Positions 35,485 to 43,700 of a stretch of DNA of 64,000 bases are shown in pieces. Location: positions 20,930 through 84,929 of the forward strand of contig NZ_JACJPV010000018.1 of NCBI RefSeq assembly GCF_014696225.1, given 5' to 3'. Made by a program: the position numbers and the translations under genes. Below the pieces are notes generated by a model. That model ran no database searches and was not told the origin of the DNA. It saw nothing but the letters and a program-made list of their open reading frames with translations. Positions within the stretch are counted from its first letter, which is position 1. Each line of letters opens with the position of its first letter. The stretch comes from Anabaena sp. FACHB-1237. Its GTDB lineage: Bacteria > Cyanobacteriota > Cyanobacteriia > Cyanobacteriales > Nostocaceae.

Positions 35485-37167
35485 CTATAAAACCTCCAGA
35501 GAAAGTATAGTTTGATCATCTTCTTGAATATGATTATTAGCTTGAATACAATTCAAAATATTATCCAATATCAAAGGACTAGGTTGAGATTTAACTAAAT
35601 ACCATAACCCTTCTTGTTTGAGGATGAAATCATTGGTTCCAGAATGTTTATCTTTATTGTGATTACTGATTGACATTTTCAAATTTGAGGATATAGTTGC
35701 TTCCGTAATACCATCACTAGCTAGTAGTAAAGTCTTTCCTGAAGACATGATTAAAGATCCAGATTTTCCTGGCCATTTTGGTAAAATTCCCAAAGGAACA
35801 CTTCTTAGTTTTAAATATTTAGGATCATCATTCATGATAGATTTTTTTAACCATACTAAAGGATAAATATGTCCAGCATTAGCATAAATAAGTTCTTTGG
35901 TTTTTGGGTGATATCGTGATAAAATCAAAGTAATAAAGGAATTATTAATCATTAAATCATCTAACAAAGCGTGATTGAGATTTTGCATGATGATATGAGG
36001 TTCTGATGGTGTTTCTTGGGATAATTCCCGACGCAATAAGGAAATAGTGCTGGCCATAAATAAAGCTGCGGGTACACCTTTTCCTGAAACATCTCCAACT
36101 GCTAACCATAAATAACCTTGAGGATCAACTAAAACCTCAAAAAAATCACCTCCTACTTCCCGCGCAGGATAACAACGAGCTTGAATTTTCACCCCGGAAA
36201 TTTCTGGTAAACTTTGTCTTAATAAATTATATTGAATTTGTCGAGCTACTTCTAATTCTGAGCGAATTTGTTCCTGTTTTTCTTGTAAACTTTGATAAAG
36301 TTTAGCTTGGGAAAGAGCTAAAGCTGCTTGTTCTGAGATACTGATAATTAAATCAATATCTTCTGGTGACCAATTATTAGTATTATCACTATATTTGCCA
36401 ATAGCCAAAATAGCTAATAAATCTTGTTGGTATATTAAGGGAACAACTAAATAACTGCAAGTAGTCCGATCAGAAATAGTTTGACTTATTTGGTAATGTC
36501 TATTTTGCAAAACACTTTCAATTAATAAGTTGGCATCAAAATCATTATTTAATAATTCTGGATTATTTTTCTGATAAAAAAACTGTTTTTTAAGTATGAA
36601 ATTATTTTCTACAGACTGTAATAAATAATAATTAGCTGTAAAATTTTCTCCAATAGTATGGACTATTTTTTGCAGCATATTATCATAGTCCAAGGAATCT
36701 CTAATTGCTGTATTAACTAGATTAAATAAAGATTCTCTCTTTAAAGCACGAGATAATTCTTGAGTTCGTTTTTTAATTAGACGATAAGTATCCGTAGCTT
36801 GACTCACTAATGATTTAAGTTGATGAGGATTCCAAGGTTTAGTAATATATTTAAAAACTTGTCCAGAATTAATAGCATCTACTAGGTCTTCAACATCTGT
36901 AAAACCAGTTAAGAGGATTCTAATAGTGTCAGGAAAGCGATTTACTGTTAACCTAAGTAATTCACTACCATTGATATCTGGCATTCTTTGATCAGAGATA
37001 ATCACCGCCATTTCTCCTTGTTGATCTAAGATAGAGAGAGCTTCATTGGCATTACTAGCTTGATAAACCTGATAATCTCGCCAAAAAGTTCGATACAGTA
37101 AATCTAAATTATCTAGTTCATCATCTACTACCATTAGTTTGAGCTTATCTAACTTGTTCTTAGCCAT
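35485..37167 (-). CDS. Response regulator with GAF and PP2C (SpoIIE/RsbU) phosphatase domains
   Basis: 560 residues. An N-terminal receiver domain has Asp15-Asp16, phosphoacceptor Asp59 (IISDQRMPD) and KPW at the end (YITKPWNPHQL). A GAF domain lies at about 150-285, a coiled linker (QSLQEKQEQIRSELEVARQIQ) near 290-312, and the metal-dependent phosphatase domain after about 325 with VGGDFFEVL, VAVGDVSGKGVPAALFMA and LLASDGITEA. This is the RsbU/P class: a signal-activated phosphatase that reverses the partner kinase. It is coupled to the 35065 kinase and lies 16 bp after the LuxR regulator gene, so all three form one operon. Confidence 0.92.
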   Translation of the reverse strand: MAKNKLDKLKLMVVDDELDNLDLLYRTFWRDYQVYQASNANEALSILDQQGEMAVIISDQRMPDINGSELLRLTVNRFPDTIRILLTGFTDVEDLVDAINSGQVFKYITKPWNPHQLKSLVSQATDTYRLIKKRTQELSRALKRESLFNLVNTAIRDSLDYDNMLQKIVHTIGENFTANYYLLQSVENNFILKKQFFYQKNNPELLNNDFDANLLIESVLQNRHYQISQTISDRTTCSYLVVPLIYQQDLLAILAIGKYSDNTNNWSPEDIDLIISISEQAALALSQAKLYQSLQEKQEQIRSELEVARQIQYNLLRQSLPEISGVKIQARCYPAREVGGDFFEVLVDPQGYLWLAVGDVSGKGVPAALFMASTISLLRRELSQETPSEPHIIMQNLNHALLDDLMINNSFITLILSRYHPKTKELIYANAGHIYPLVWLKKSIMNDDPKYLKLRSVPLGILPKWPGKSGSLIMSSGKTLLLASDGITEATISSNLKMSISNHNKDKHSGTNDFILKQEGLWYLVKSQPSPLILDNILNCIQANNHIQEDDQTILSLEVL

Positions 37168-37183
37168 AATTTGACTCTACTTT

Positions 37184-37909
37184 TTATGCAACTAACCCAG
37201 AACGTAAGGCTGCTACCGCAGCTTGAGTTCGATCATTAGCACTGAGTTTATTCATGATGTTGCGAACGTGAGATTTTACAGTACCAATACTAATATAAAG
37301 TTTTTGAGCAATCACAGCATTGCTACAACCTTCTACTATTAGTTGTAATACCTCCAATTCTCTATCAGTGACAATATAAGGTTTTGTAGGCATTTTTTTC
37401 TTGCTTGATGTGGATGTGGAATCAATAATAAAATTTCTGGTCTCTGAAGATGTAGATTCTAACTGATATGAGTTTTTTCTAGCTTGTTCTAAGACAATAC
37501 TAGCAATTACTGGATCAATCCAAGAATTTCCATTATTAGTTACTTGGACAACTTTTGATAAATGCTCAAACTCATTATCTTTCATACAATAAGAGTCCGC
37601 TCCAGCAGCAAAAGCGGCTAGTACAGATTGTTGATTATTGTATAATGTGAGAATTAATACTTTTATTTTCCAGTTTTTTCTGTTAGCGATCGCTTTAATT
37701 TGTCTAGTTAATTCGATTCCATCTTGATCTGGTAAACCTATATCAACAATAGCAATATCTGGCTGAAATTTTTGGATAATTCCTAATCCCTGATGAGCAT
37801 TTTCCGCTTCTCCTACTATTTCTATATAATCCTGTTGTAAGAGTGAGATGCGAGTATTAACACGGGTAAGTTCATGATCTTCAATGAGTGCAACGCGAAT
37901 TTTACTCAT
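37184..37909 (-). CDS. LuxR/NarL-family response regulator
   Basis: 241 residues: receiver domain with phosphoacceptor Asp56 (IAIVDIGLPDQDG) and conserved Lys in SYCMKDNEFEHL, then a variable Ser-rich linker (SSETRNF to TSSKKKMPTK), then the LuxR DNA-binding domain with VTDRELEVLQLIVEGCSN and IGTVKSHVRNIMNKL at about 175-237. The first gene of the three-gene minus-strand operon with the phosphatase and kinase. Its sensor kinase is not adjacent, so the input is unknown. Downstream targets cannot be told from the sequence. Confidence 0.92.
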   Translation of the reverse strand: MSKIRVALIEDHELTRVNTRISLLQQDYIEIVGEAENAHQGLGIIQKFQPDIAIVDIGLPDQDGIELTRQIKAIANRKNWKIKVLILTLYNNQQSVLAAFAAGADSYCMKDNEFEHLSKVVQVTNNGNSWIDPVIASIVLEQARKNSYQLESTSSETRNFIIDSTSTSSKKKMPTKPYIVTDRELEVLQLIVEGCSNAVIAQKLYISIGTVKSHVRNIMNKLSANDRTQAAVAALRSGLVA

Positions 37910-38057
37910 AGCTAAAGTTTCACTAAATATGTAAAATTATGTAAATAATAGCGTCTTATTGGTGAATTTCGCTAGTAGATCATAATTTACAGAATTTTAA
38001 TTACAGCAGATTGTAGGTTTATGAGCTAATATGAGCTAAATTAAAGGTTTAAAGCAA

Positions 38058-39218
38058 TTATCTTTGTCCATTGCGCACTAGCAAGAATAAACCCACAATT
38101 AACCCAAATATATTTGGCAACCAAGCACCAATAATAGGAGAAAGAATACCAGCTTGAGCTAAAGCACCGGAAACAGATAGTAGTAAATAATAAGTGAAAA
38201 TAACGATAACGCTAATACCAAAACTTGTACCTTTGCCAGTACGTTTAGGAATGCTACCCATCACTGAACCGACTAAACCGAAAATAATACAGACAAAAGG
38301 AAAAGCAATTTTTTGTTGAATCCTAACTTCTAACTTACGGATTTTTTGTTGATTACCTCCAAGACGCTCAATATATAATTGTTCTTGTGCTTGAGCAATA
38401 TTCATTTCTCCATAATCGCGGCTACCCTCTGCTAAAATTAAGGGAGTACGGGGAAGTTGTAATTGTTGATGTTGGAAGCGTAAAATGTTTCGATAGGAAT
38501 TATCCCAAGCAACTAAATAGATTGTACCATTATAAAAATCCCACACTTGTTGACTATAATTCCATTTTCCTGATTCTGCAATTACTATTTGATTCACTCC
38601 GGCTTTAGAACGATCAATAACGGTTAAACCTTTCATTTGTTTACCATCAAATTGATCGGCATAAAATAAGCGACTTAATATTTTAGTTTGGCGACCATCA
38701 GCTTGTTTTAAATCTTGATATTCAGGATAATAAATATTTTCTTGTTTAGTAGAAGGTTGATCTGATTTTAGAGCATTTTGTAAAGTAATTGTCGCCTGAT
38801 AATTAGCAGCAGGAGCAATTTGCTCATTAACTACATAAGTGATTCCTGTTACTAAAGAACTTAAAATTACCGCCGTGAAAACCATGCGATAAACACTAAC
38901 TCCACAAGCTCTTAATGCAATTAGTTCACTTTCACTGGATAGTCTACTATAGGTCATTAAGGTAGCTAATAATGTGGACATGGGGAAGGAATAAACCATT
39001 ACATAGGGTAATTTAAGCACAAAAATCTGGAAAGCGATATTAATTGGTAATCCAGACTCAACCACTTTACGTAATAATTCAAATAAACTATCTATGGCTA
39101 AAACTACAGAGGTAAATGCACCAACTCCAAATAAAAATGGTGGAATTAGTTGGATAGCTAAATAGCGATCCATAATGCTAATTGGTATTAGTGATGTCAG
39201 AAGATATTGTAGTTTCAT
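38058..39218 (-). CDS. LptF/LptG family lipopolysaccharide transport permease
   Basis: 386 residues of the YjgP/YjgQ family. The N-terminus has MDRYLAIQLIPPFLFGVGAF as part of helix 1 and helices at about 60-85 and 98-120, with SSESELIALRACGVSVYRM as the conserved cytoplasmic coupling region. A large periplasmic beta-jellyroll domain follows (about 135-290), then helices near 300-325, 335-360 and 365-382. It is the inner-membrane part of the Lpt LPS exporter. Cyanobacteria often have only one such gene. lptB and an LptA-like gene lie upstream at 39.6-41 kb on the same strand. Confidence 0.9.
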   Translation of the reverse strand: MKLQYLLTSLIPISIMDRYLAIQLIPPFLFGVGAFTSVVLAIDSLFELLRKVVESGLPINIAFQIFVLKLPYVMVYSFPMSTLLATLMTYSRLSSESELIALRACGVSVYRMVFTAVILSSLVTGITYVVNEQIAPAANYQATITLQNALKSDQPSTKQENIYYPEYQDLKQADGRQTKILSRLFYADQFDGKQMKGLTVIDRSKAGVNQIVIAESGKWNYSQQVWDFYNGTIYLVAWDNSYRNILRFQHQQLQLPRTPLILAEGSRDYGEMNIAQAQEQLYIERLGGNQQKIRKLEVRIQQKIAFPFVCIIFGLVGSVMGSIPKRTGKGTSFGISVIVIFTYYLLLSVSGALAQAGILSPIIGAWLPNIFGLIVGLFLLVRNGQR

Positions 39219-39347
39219 TAATTAATGTGATAGTAGTAAAATAGTACTCAGTAAGTAGTAGTCAGTAAGTATAGTATATAGTTATAGGAGGGAATGGGAC
39301 GGATCAGTAAACAGGAAGGAGCAAGGAATAGAGTTAAAACTCTCTTA

Positions 39348-39547
39348 GAGGATGTCTTAAAACTATGGGGCGAATATCATAAGGCTTACGCCACGCCGCG
39401 CTATTGCTACTACTATACAGGCAAATTCCACACTTCCACAGGCTCAGTGACCACCTGAGTAGGCAGGTTTTGCCTGTGTAGAAGCGATTTCCAATCGCCG
39501 ATTTTTGTCGCCGATTTTTTGTTAATTTAGACTTTACAAACATCCTC
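39348..39547. mobile_element. 200-bp MITE with GAGGATG termini and TTA duplication
   Basis: GAGGATGT at 39348 and ACATCCTC ending at 39547, bordered by TTA on each side (39345-39347, 39548-39550). A 208-bp relative with the same TTA flanks is at 52845-53052. The interior includes GGGGCGAATATCATAAGGCT and GGTTTTGCCTGTGTAG. It holds an accidental 69-codon open frame. Confidence 0.85.
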
Positions 39548-39630
39548 TTAATATCTGGGTTTTGTTGTCAATTTGTGGTATGTTATTCAAGCGCATACCG
39601 CTATATCTTTTGATAGCTGACTGTTGATAG

Positions 39631-40359
39631 CTAAACTGTAAAGTTATCACCTAGATAATATTGTCTCACTAAAGGATTTTGATAAAGTTCATCAGCAGTA
39701 CCAAAAGCTAAGATTTGACCTTCTCTCATAATATAACCTCGATCTGTAATGGCTAATGTTTCTCGCACATTATGATCTGTAATTAAAATACCCATACCGC
39801 GATCGCGCAATTGACCTACAATTTCTTGAATCTCGGCCACCGCAATGGGATCAACTCCCGCAAAAGGTTCATCTAAAAAGAGGAATTTTGGACCTTCTTT
39901 GCCTGATGCTAATGCTCTAGCTAATTCTGTTCTTCTTCTTTCCCCTCCTGAAAGTTGAATACCTTTACTACGAGCAACTTTCTCTAATCTAAATTCCCGC
40001 AATAAATTATATAATCTTTGTGACCATTCCCATCTAGGAATATTAGTTTGTTCAAAAACCAGTAAGATATTTTCTTCCACTGAAAGTTGACGAAAAATGC
40101 TCGGTTCTTGAGCCAAATAACCAATACCTAATCTCGCTCTTTTGTGCATAGGATAATCAGTAATATTAAGATTATCTAACCACACTTGTCCACGATTGGG
40201 TTTTTCTAACCCAGTAGCAATATAAAATGTTGTGGTTTTTCCTGCACCATTAGGACCGAGTAAACCTACCACTTCTCCTCGCGCTACGGAAAGGCTAACA
40301 CGATTCACTATTAATCGTTTACCATAGGATTTCTCAATGTTTTCTAAAATGATTTTCAC
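39631..40359 (-). CDS. lptB: LPS export ABC transporter ATP-binding protein LptB
   Basis: 242-residue ABC ATPase powering LPS transport. It shows Walker A GLLGPNGAGKTT (33-44), the Q-loop region GYLAQEPSIFRQLSVEEN, the signature LSGGERRRTELARAL and Walker B KFLFLDEPFAGVDP, with the switch His in LITDHNVRET. The terminal GDNFTV-type residues and 242-aa length match LptB and not a general ABC protein. Its partners here are the permease at 38058 and the LptA-like gene at 40503, both on the same strand. Confidence 0.93.
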   Translation of the reverse strand: MKIILENIEKSYGKRLIVNRVSLSVARGEVVGLLGPNGAGKTTTFYIATGLEKPNRGQVWLDNLNITDYPMHKRARLGIGYLAQEPSIFRQLSVEENILLVFEQTNIPRWEWSQRLYNLLREFRLEKVARSKGIQLSGGERRRTELARALASGKEGPKFLFLDEPFAGVDPIAVAEIQEIVGQLRDRGMGILITDHNVRETLAITDRGYIMREGQILAFGTADELYQNPLVRQYYLGDNFTV

Positions 40360-40411
40360 GGTAATTTAGTGGATTTAAAGTTGCGTTTTTCTCCCATCTT
40401 AATTTATTATA

Positions 40412-40450
40412 GATACGTAGGGTGCGTTGGCTTTCTTGGCAACGCACCCT
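40412..40450. repeat. GGTGCGTTG hairpin repeat
   Basis: AGATACGTAGGGTGCGTTGG ... CAACGCACCC, a copy of the repeats at 26396-26480, between lptA and lptB. Confidence 0.7.
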
Positions 40451-40502
40451 AAACTTCATTACTTGATTAATAGTATGTTACGGCCTCGCCTTGGAAAATG
40501 CT

Positions 40503-40997
40503 TTAATTAGACTTTTTAAGTTTAGGCGTTTTTGCGTCTGGATTATTTGGTTTAGTATTTTCAGTATCTTCAACCATATACACAGATTCTACTTGACGAT
40601 TAGATTCTGGTAAAGCAATAAAACGACCTTCATCAATGAGGTAAGTAACCTTTTCAGCACGAATGCTATTACTCCCTTGTTGTAAAATATAAACATTGCC
40701 AGTAAAATCAATTCTACGCTCTTTACTAAAATATTGAGCTTGAGCAGCTGTAGCTTGAATTTGACGAGCGGGATAGGACATTTGCACATTACCACGTGCT
40801 GTAATTACCTGAGTTTTAGCATCATATTCTTGTATGTCAGAACGAATAGTTAAGGGACGGTTAGATCTTGCTGTTTGGGCTGTAGCAGTTTGTAACTTGA
40901 TAGGAAATGTGATTGTTCCCATAAAAGCTACTGGTAATATTAAAGCTAATCCTAAACAATGTATTTTTGATTTCAGGGATTTATAACAGGGTATCAT
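40503..40997 (-). CDS. LptA/OstA-like periplasmic LPS transport protein
   Basis: 164 residues with a signal peptide (LGLALILPVAFMGTITFP, cleavage near TATA or AQT). The beta-jellyroll segment reads ITARGNVQMSYPARQIQATAAQAQYFSKERRIDFTGNVYILQQ, and its repeated phrases YDAKTQVITARGNVQ, RRIDFTGNV and SIRAEKVTYLIDEGRF are the OstA/LptA pattern. It should bridge LPS across the periplasm. The tail is Lys-rich (DAKTPKLKKSN). It lies 143 bp upstream of lptB on the same strand, forming a likely lptA-lptB-lptF/G region, interrupted by hairpin repeats and a MITE. Confidence 0.88.
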   Translation of the reverse strand: MIPCYKSLKSKIHCLGLALILPVAFMGTITFPIKLQTATAQTARSNRPLTIRSDIQEYDAKTQVITARGNVQMSYPARQIQATAAQAQYFSKERRIDFTGNVYILQQGSNSIRAEKVTYLIDEGRFIALPESNRQVESVYMVEDTENTKPNNPDAKTPKLKKSN

Positions 40998-41172
40998 AAT
41001 GATTGAGTATGAACAACATGATCAACTTTCCACAATGATAGATGAGTAACTGGAAATTGAGGACGAATAGATCAAGTGCGAGGTTTCATGAAGAAACTAT
41101 GATGTAATTCCAACCATTAAGCCATCAGCATTAACAATAGAGACTGATATATCCTAGTAAATTTTCCATAAG

Positions 41173-41565
41173 TTAATTATGGTTAATTGTGGAAATAATG
41201 GGCAATTTCCAAGAATTTACGCTTATTTCAGTATTTTTGATTTGTTCTAAGTCTGTTTGTTGTAGTGTTTTCAGCAAAGATACACTATCTATTAACAAAC
41301 TTTCCACATCAATACCACTGTAAATAGATGGATAACGCACCAGACGGTTACTACCTTCTCCTAGGAGGATCATAGCACCTCGCCAGTTCTGATTACCTAA
41401 ATGATAAAGCCCTACAGCGATTTGTAGAACACCTTGATAAAAGGTTTTTTCTGGTTCAATGCTATCTATCCAGAGGGCTTCGAGAATGTCATGACAAGCG
41501 TAGAATTGTCCAGAGTTGAACTGTTCTACACCTTGCCAAAATTCTGTGGGTATGGCTTCAGTCAT
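41173..41565 (-). CDS. DUF309 domain protein
   Basis: 130 residues. The DUF309 signature is seen as FNSGQFYACHDILEALW, with the conserved histidine, and FYQGVLQIAVGLYHLGNQNWRGAMILLGEG. The family is a small helical protein of unknown biochemistry, possibly metal-binding, widespread in cyanobacteria and firmicutes. It is 57 bp downstream of the ferredoxin-thioredoxin reductase gene on the same strand, so the two may be cotranscribed. The C-terminus (VSLLKTLQQTDLEQIKNTE) is ordinary. Function not inferable from sequence alone. Confidence 0.85.
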   Translation of the reverse strand: MTEAIPTEFWQGVEQFNSGQFYACHDILEALWIDSIEPEKTFYQGVLQIAVGLYHLGNQNWRGAMILLGEGSNRLVRYPSIYSGIDVESLLIDSVSLLKTLQQTDLEQIKNTEISVNSWKLPIISTINHN

Positions 41566-41621
41566 GTTTAGGGAGTGGGAAGGATATTGGTTGCATTTAT
41601 TTGGTGTTTTTTTAGCCGTTC

Positions 41622-41999
41622 TTAACCCATACTATCTCTAACTTCTTTGATAGTGTCTAGTGATATTTCTTGTTGATCACCAGCAAATTCATTTTCAGGA
41701 GTTAGGAATAACATACAGTGACATTCTTTACGTTCACGCATGGGTACACAAGGACAATTCCAATAAGCAGCGTTAACTTCTGCTTCTTTGTCTTCATAAT
41801 GGCGACAGGGACACAAAGGCGCGCCTAGTTCATCTTTGTGTTTAGCCAGCCCTTCAATAACAACTGCTGTAACGGATGGTTCTGAACAGAAGTATGTTCC
41901 AGTACGTTTAGCGTATTGTTCGGAAAAATGCCGCATTGCTTCTAGGCTTTTATCGCTGGATTTTGCATTCACTTCTGAAGAGATCATTGATTTTGCCAC
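41622..41999 (-). CDS. ftrC: Ferredoxin-thioredoxin reductase catalytic beta subunit
   Basis: Light-driven reduction of thioredoxin by ferredoxin, regulating the Calvin-cycle enzymes. The catalytic subunit binds a 4Fe-4S cluster by Cys63, Cys82, Cys84 and Cys93 and has the redox disulfide Cys65-Cys95. These motifs are seen as CPCRHYED, NCPCVPMRERKECHC. The spacing equals the Synechocystis enzyme with an offset of 8. It is 125 residues, with eight extra N-terminal residues that make Met5 or Met22 possible alternatives. Single gene; the variable (alpha) subunit gene is not here. Confidence 0.95.
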   Translation of the reverse strand: MAKSMISSEVNAKSSDKSLEAMRHFSEQYAKRTGTYFCSEPSVTAVVIEGLAKHKDELGAPLCPCRHYEDKEAEVNAAYWNCPCVPMRERKECHCMLFLTPENEFAGDQQEISLDTIKEVRDSMG

Positions 42000-42149
42000 T
42001 CTATAATTTAAATATTTTTTTGCATTCTACATTATTCTTGGTGTTTTATAACCAGATGAATTTTTGATGATTGGTATAGGAGTCAGGAGTTCAAGGAGTC
42101 AGGAGTCAGAATGAAGAATTTTCTCGCTGCACCCTGGCTTGCTCAGGTA

Positions 42150-42539
42150 AGCTGTTTTGCTTTTAATTTGGATAATAGATGCAAGCAAGATGCTTGCGCT
42201 ACAGTAGTGTGGATATATAGATGCAAGCAAGATGCTTGCGCTACAGTAGTGTGGATAATAGATGCAAGCAAGATGCTTGCGCTACAGTAGTGTGGATAAT
42301 AGATCCAAGCAAGATGCTTGCGCTACAGTAGTATGGATATATAGATGCAAGCAAGATGCTTACACCACAGTAATGTGGATAATAGATGCAGGCAAGATGC
42401 TTGCGCTACAGTAGTGTGGATAATAGATCCAAGCAAGATGCTTGCGCTACAGTAGTGTGGATAATAGATCCAAGCAAGATGCTTGCGCTACAGTAATGTG
42501 GATAATAGATGCAGGCAAGATGCTTGCGCTACAGTAGCT
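42150..42539. repeat. Nine tandem 41-bp repeats inside a TA-flanked MITE
   Basis: The AAGATGCTT core occurs nine times with starts at 42187, 42229, 42270, 42311, 42353, 42394, 42435, 42476 and 42517. The unit is GTGTGGATAATAGATGCAAG CAAGATGCTTGCGCTACAGTA read in two pieces. The array starts AGCTGTTTTGCTTTTAATTT after a TA and ends AGTAGCT followed by TA, like the 100-bp element. Fills the 42000-42572 gap between ftrC and the CobW gene together with a short GGAGTCAGGAGT repeat near 42080. Confidence 0.92.
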
Positions 42540-42572
42540 TATTAATTGTTGCTTTAACTCCTATCAAACATT

Positions 42573-43622
42573 CTATAAAGCTATTAGTTGAGATTCTATT
42601 TCTGATAATTTTAAATCACGACCAATAAAAACTAGCTGAGTTTGTTTATTTTCTCCTGGTTTCCAAAGACGATCATAAAATTTATCAAATCTATTACCAA
42701 CTGCTTGCATCACTAAACGCATGGGTTTGTTATGAACAGCAACGAAACCTTTAATGCGATAAATTTCTTGTGTTTCCGTGATATTTTTTAATGTTTGTTC
42801 TAGTTTTTCTGGGTCAAAAGTACAATCTAAAATGACATGAGTTGAGTTAATTTGATCATCATGAGCGTGATCTTCTTCTGTGTCGTGATGACTAGGCCGA
42901 GATTCTAAGTCGTCTTCTACTGCTGCTTCTATTCCTAATAGAATAGATGGATCTAATTTACCATAGTCACTGGAGAGAATTTTTACTTTTCTGGGTAGTT
43001 CATGCTGGACTAATTTCATGACTTGGTTTTGAGTTTGGGTATCTACTAAGTCAGTTTTATTTAAGATTACTAAGTCCGCACAAGATAGTTGATCTGCAAA
43101 TAATTCTTGTAATGGAGTTTCATGTTCTAAACTATCATCTTGTTGTCTTTGTTGCGCGATCGCTTCTAAATCACTAGCAAATGTTCCTGCGGCGACTGCT
43201 GCACAATCTACCACTGTAATCACTGCATCTACTGTAGCAGCATTGCGAATTTCTTGCCAACGAAAGGCTTTGACTAAGGGTTTTGGTAAGGCTAAACCAG
43301 AGGTTTCAATAATAATACAATCAATGCTATCCCGGCGTTTAATTAATTCTTGCATTGTGGGATAAAATTCTTCTTGTACTGTGCAACATAAACAGCCGTT
43401 TGTCAGTTCAAATATGTTATTATTTGGATTTTCTCCTGTTTCCTCTTCTGGGCAAATTTCACAGGATTTTAATAATTCTCCATCTATACCTAGTTCGCCA
43501 AATTCGTTGACTAATACTGCTATACGCCTACCTTGATTATTTTGTAGAAGATGACGTATTAAACTAGTTTTACCACTGCCTAAAAAGCCTGTGATGACGG
43601 TAACGGGAATTTTTGTAGCCAT
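42573..43622 (-). CDS. CobW/G3E family GTPase (metal chaperone)
   Basis: 349 residues of the COG0523 family. It has the P-loop GFLGSGKTS (12-20), NEFGELGIDGELL, the metal-binding NGCLCCTV (Cys77, Cys79, Cys80), VDCAAV and LNKTDLV, and a CobW C-terminal domain with KGFVAVHNKP. A His/Asp/Glu-rich insert (SHHDTEEDHAHDDQ) near residue 245 suggests transition-metal binding. Members include zinc chaperones of the ZNG1/YeiR type and cobalt CobW; the metal cannot be decided here. The gene is not linked to zur or to B12 genes, so the assignment to zinc is only a guess. Confidence 0.9.
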   Translation of the reverse strand: MATKIPVTVITGFLGSGKTSLIRHLLQNNQGRRIAVLVNEFGELGIDGELLKSCEICPEEETGENPNNNIFELTNGCLCCTVQEEFYPTMQELIKRRDSIDCIIIETSGLALPKPLVKAFRWQEIRNAATVDAVITVVDCAAVAAGTFASDLEAIAQQRQQDDSLEHETPLQELFADQLSCADLVILNKTDLVDTQTQNQVMKLVQHELPRKVKILSSDYGKLDPSILLGIEAAVEDDLESRPSHHDTEEDHAHDDQINSTHVILDCTFDPEKLEQTLKNITETQEIYRIKGFVAVHNKPMRLVMQAVGNRFDKFYDRLWKPGENKQTQLVFIGRDLKLSEIESQLIAL

Positions 43623-43670
43623 GTTTATTGCGTATTGTGTAGTTTTTGAAGTTAATTATACCATAATATC

Positions 43671-43693
43671 CCCGACTTCTTTAAGCAGTCGGG
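43671..43693. repeat. CCCGACT hairpin repeat
   Basis: CCCGACTTCTTTAAGCAGTCGGG: a 7-bp stem followed by AATCTGATT. Related hairpins are at 22572 and 56381. It lies directly after ubiA on the minus strand and may be its terminator. Confidence 0.6.
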
Positions 43694-43700
43694 AATCTGA

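Noticed and set aside
39334..39543. 69-codon minus-strand ORF
   Set aside because: Lies almost entirely in the GAGGATG MITE and has no coding features.
42150..42539. CRISPR array
   Set aside because: The repeats are contiguous 41-bp units with no unique spacers and no cas genes nearby; they match the core of a MITE.
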